From assembly GCA_955652925.1 (NCBI GenBank), contig CATPCO010000506.1, forward strand, positions 1 to 13,294: 13,294 bases of DNA, given 5' to 3'. Shown one piece after another: positions 13,039 to 13,294 of the stretch. A program made the position numbers and the translations under genes. How positions within the stretch are numbered: the stretch's first letter is position 1; each line of letters starts with the position of its first letter. Origin of the DNA: an uncultured Xanthobacteraceae bacterium. Its GTDB lineage: Bacteria; Pseudomonadota; Alphaproteobacteria; Rhizobiales; Xanthobacteraceae. The notes under the pieces are model-generated. The model ran no database searches, was not told the origin of the DNA, and saw only the letters and a program-made list of their open reading frames with translations.

Positions 13039-13294
13039 CTATTGGCCGCCGGTGCTGAAATGATCCCGGTCGATGCGATCTTGCCGCCGCGCAAAGAGCG
13101 ATATCAGGAGGAGGAAAGCAATGGGCGCACCTTGCGTCGACATGAAGAAGCCAACGGGAAGATCGAGATACGGAACGTTCAACAAATTAAGCGGCGGTAG
13201 GAGGATCGGCACTCCGATCTAAAGGACGCCCCACGCGCCGATTGTGACGAGCATCAGCTTCTTGGTGCGCCGCCAATGTGATAGAGCATTAGGA
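13039..13294 (-). pseudogene. DUF4212 symporter small subunit, interrupted by an in-frame TAG (and cut by the window edge)
   Basis: One minus-strand frame reads PNALSHWRRTKKLMLVTIGA, then WGVL, then a TAG at 13221-13219. It continues IGVPILLPPLNLLNVPYLD and LPVGFFMSTQGAPIAFLLLI to SLFARRQDRIDRDHF, and ends at TAG (13041-13039). The parts on both sides of the stop fit the DUF4212 / solute:sodium symporter small-subunit pattern: W-R-x-T/N-x-K/R-L near the N-terminus, a first membrane helix ending near PLN, a short loop, (L/P)-G-F-(F/W)-x-x-x-Q-G, a second helix and R-Q-D-(K/R)-I-D. The stop falls in the first helix, so a normal product would end after about 25-30 residues. The first few codons lie beyond the window. 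Reinitiation at GTG in IGVP or ATG in FFMS could make only a fragment. A sequencing error is possible. Confidence 0.8.

Noticed and set aside
1..13294. CRISPR arrays, tRNA/rRNA genes, transposases, phage or toxin-antitoxin genes
   Set aside because: I read for regularly spaced repeats, tRNA-like cloverleaf ends and mobile-element proteins and saw none. All strong coding frames are accounted for by metabolic, respiratory and transport genes.

Overview
The window looks like a chromosomal segment of an alphaproteobacterium, most likely from the Rhizobiales (Hyphomicrobiales). It is GC-rich. The F0 ATP synthase operon (atpI-atpB-atpE-atpG'-atpF) encodes both a b and a b' subunit and has no F1 genes attached. 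The run DUF983 - SURF1 - thrC - M16 peptidase - GNAT is also typical of this order. This assignment is inferred from gene content and order, not from a search.

Layout. (1) 1-1526, minus strand: a two-gene catabolic-looking unit, an FrsA/DHPON-hydrolase-like alpha/beta hydrolase followed one base later by a flavin-dependent luciferase-like monooxygenase (NtaA/SnaA type) cut by the left edge. (2) 1708-6328, plus strand: DUF983 protein, SURF1, threonine synthase (GTG start), MPP-like M16 metallopeptidase and a RimJ/RimL-type acetyltransferase. DUF983/SURF1 and thrC/M16 are joined by 4-base ATGA overlaps. (3) 6502-7197, plus: a lipoprotein of unknown function, preceded by an 8-bp inverted repeat and a plausible promoter. 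(4) 7206-7895, minus: a HAD-superfamily hydrolase whose motif I reads D-C-N instead of D-x-D. (5) 8023-10567, minus: the F0 operon, with a near-consensus promoter TTGACA-17-TATGGT upstream. (6) 10753-11217, plus: a divergent secreted coiled-coil protein. (7) 11306-13294, minus: a VC_2705/ActP-like sodium:solute symporter large subunit, preceded by its DUF4212 small subunit, which carries an in-frame TAG in the first membrane segment.

How the genes work together. DUF983 and SURF1 belong with cytochrome c oxidase biogenesis, and the F0 operon builds the membrane rotor and stator of ATP synthase, so two respiratory modules lie within about 8 kb. thrC, M16 and GNAT are housekeeping genes that travel with the cox cluster in this order. 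The left-edge hydrolase/monooxygenase pair is accessory and would suit oxidative breakdown of a heterocyclic, amine or sulfur compound; the substrate cannot be read from the sequence.

I found no CRISPR array, tRNA, rRNA, transposase or phage gene, and no clear new multi-gene system. The best leads are the interrupted symporter small subunit, the accessory oxidative pair beside the cox-assembly genes, the altered HAD active site, and the inverted repeat before the lipoprotein gene. No stretch longer than 300 bases lacks a gene; the longest spacers are about 180 bases (1527-1707 and 6329-6501).
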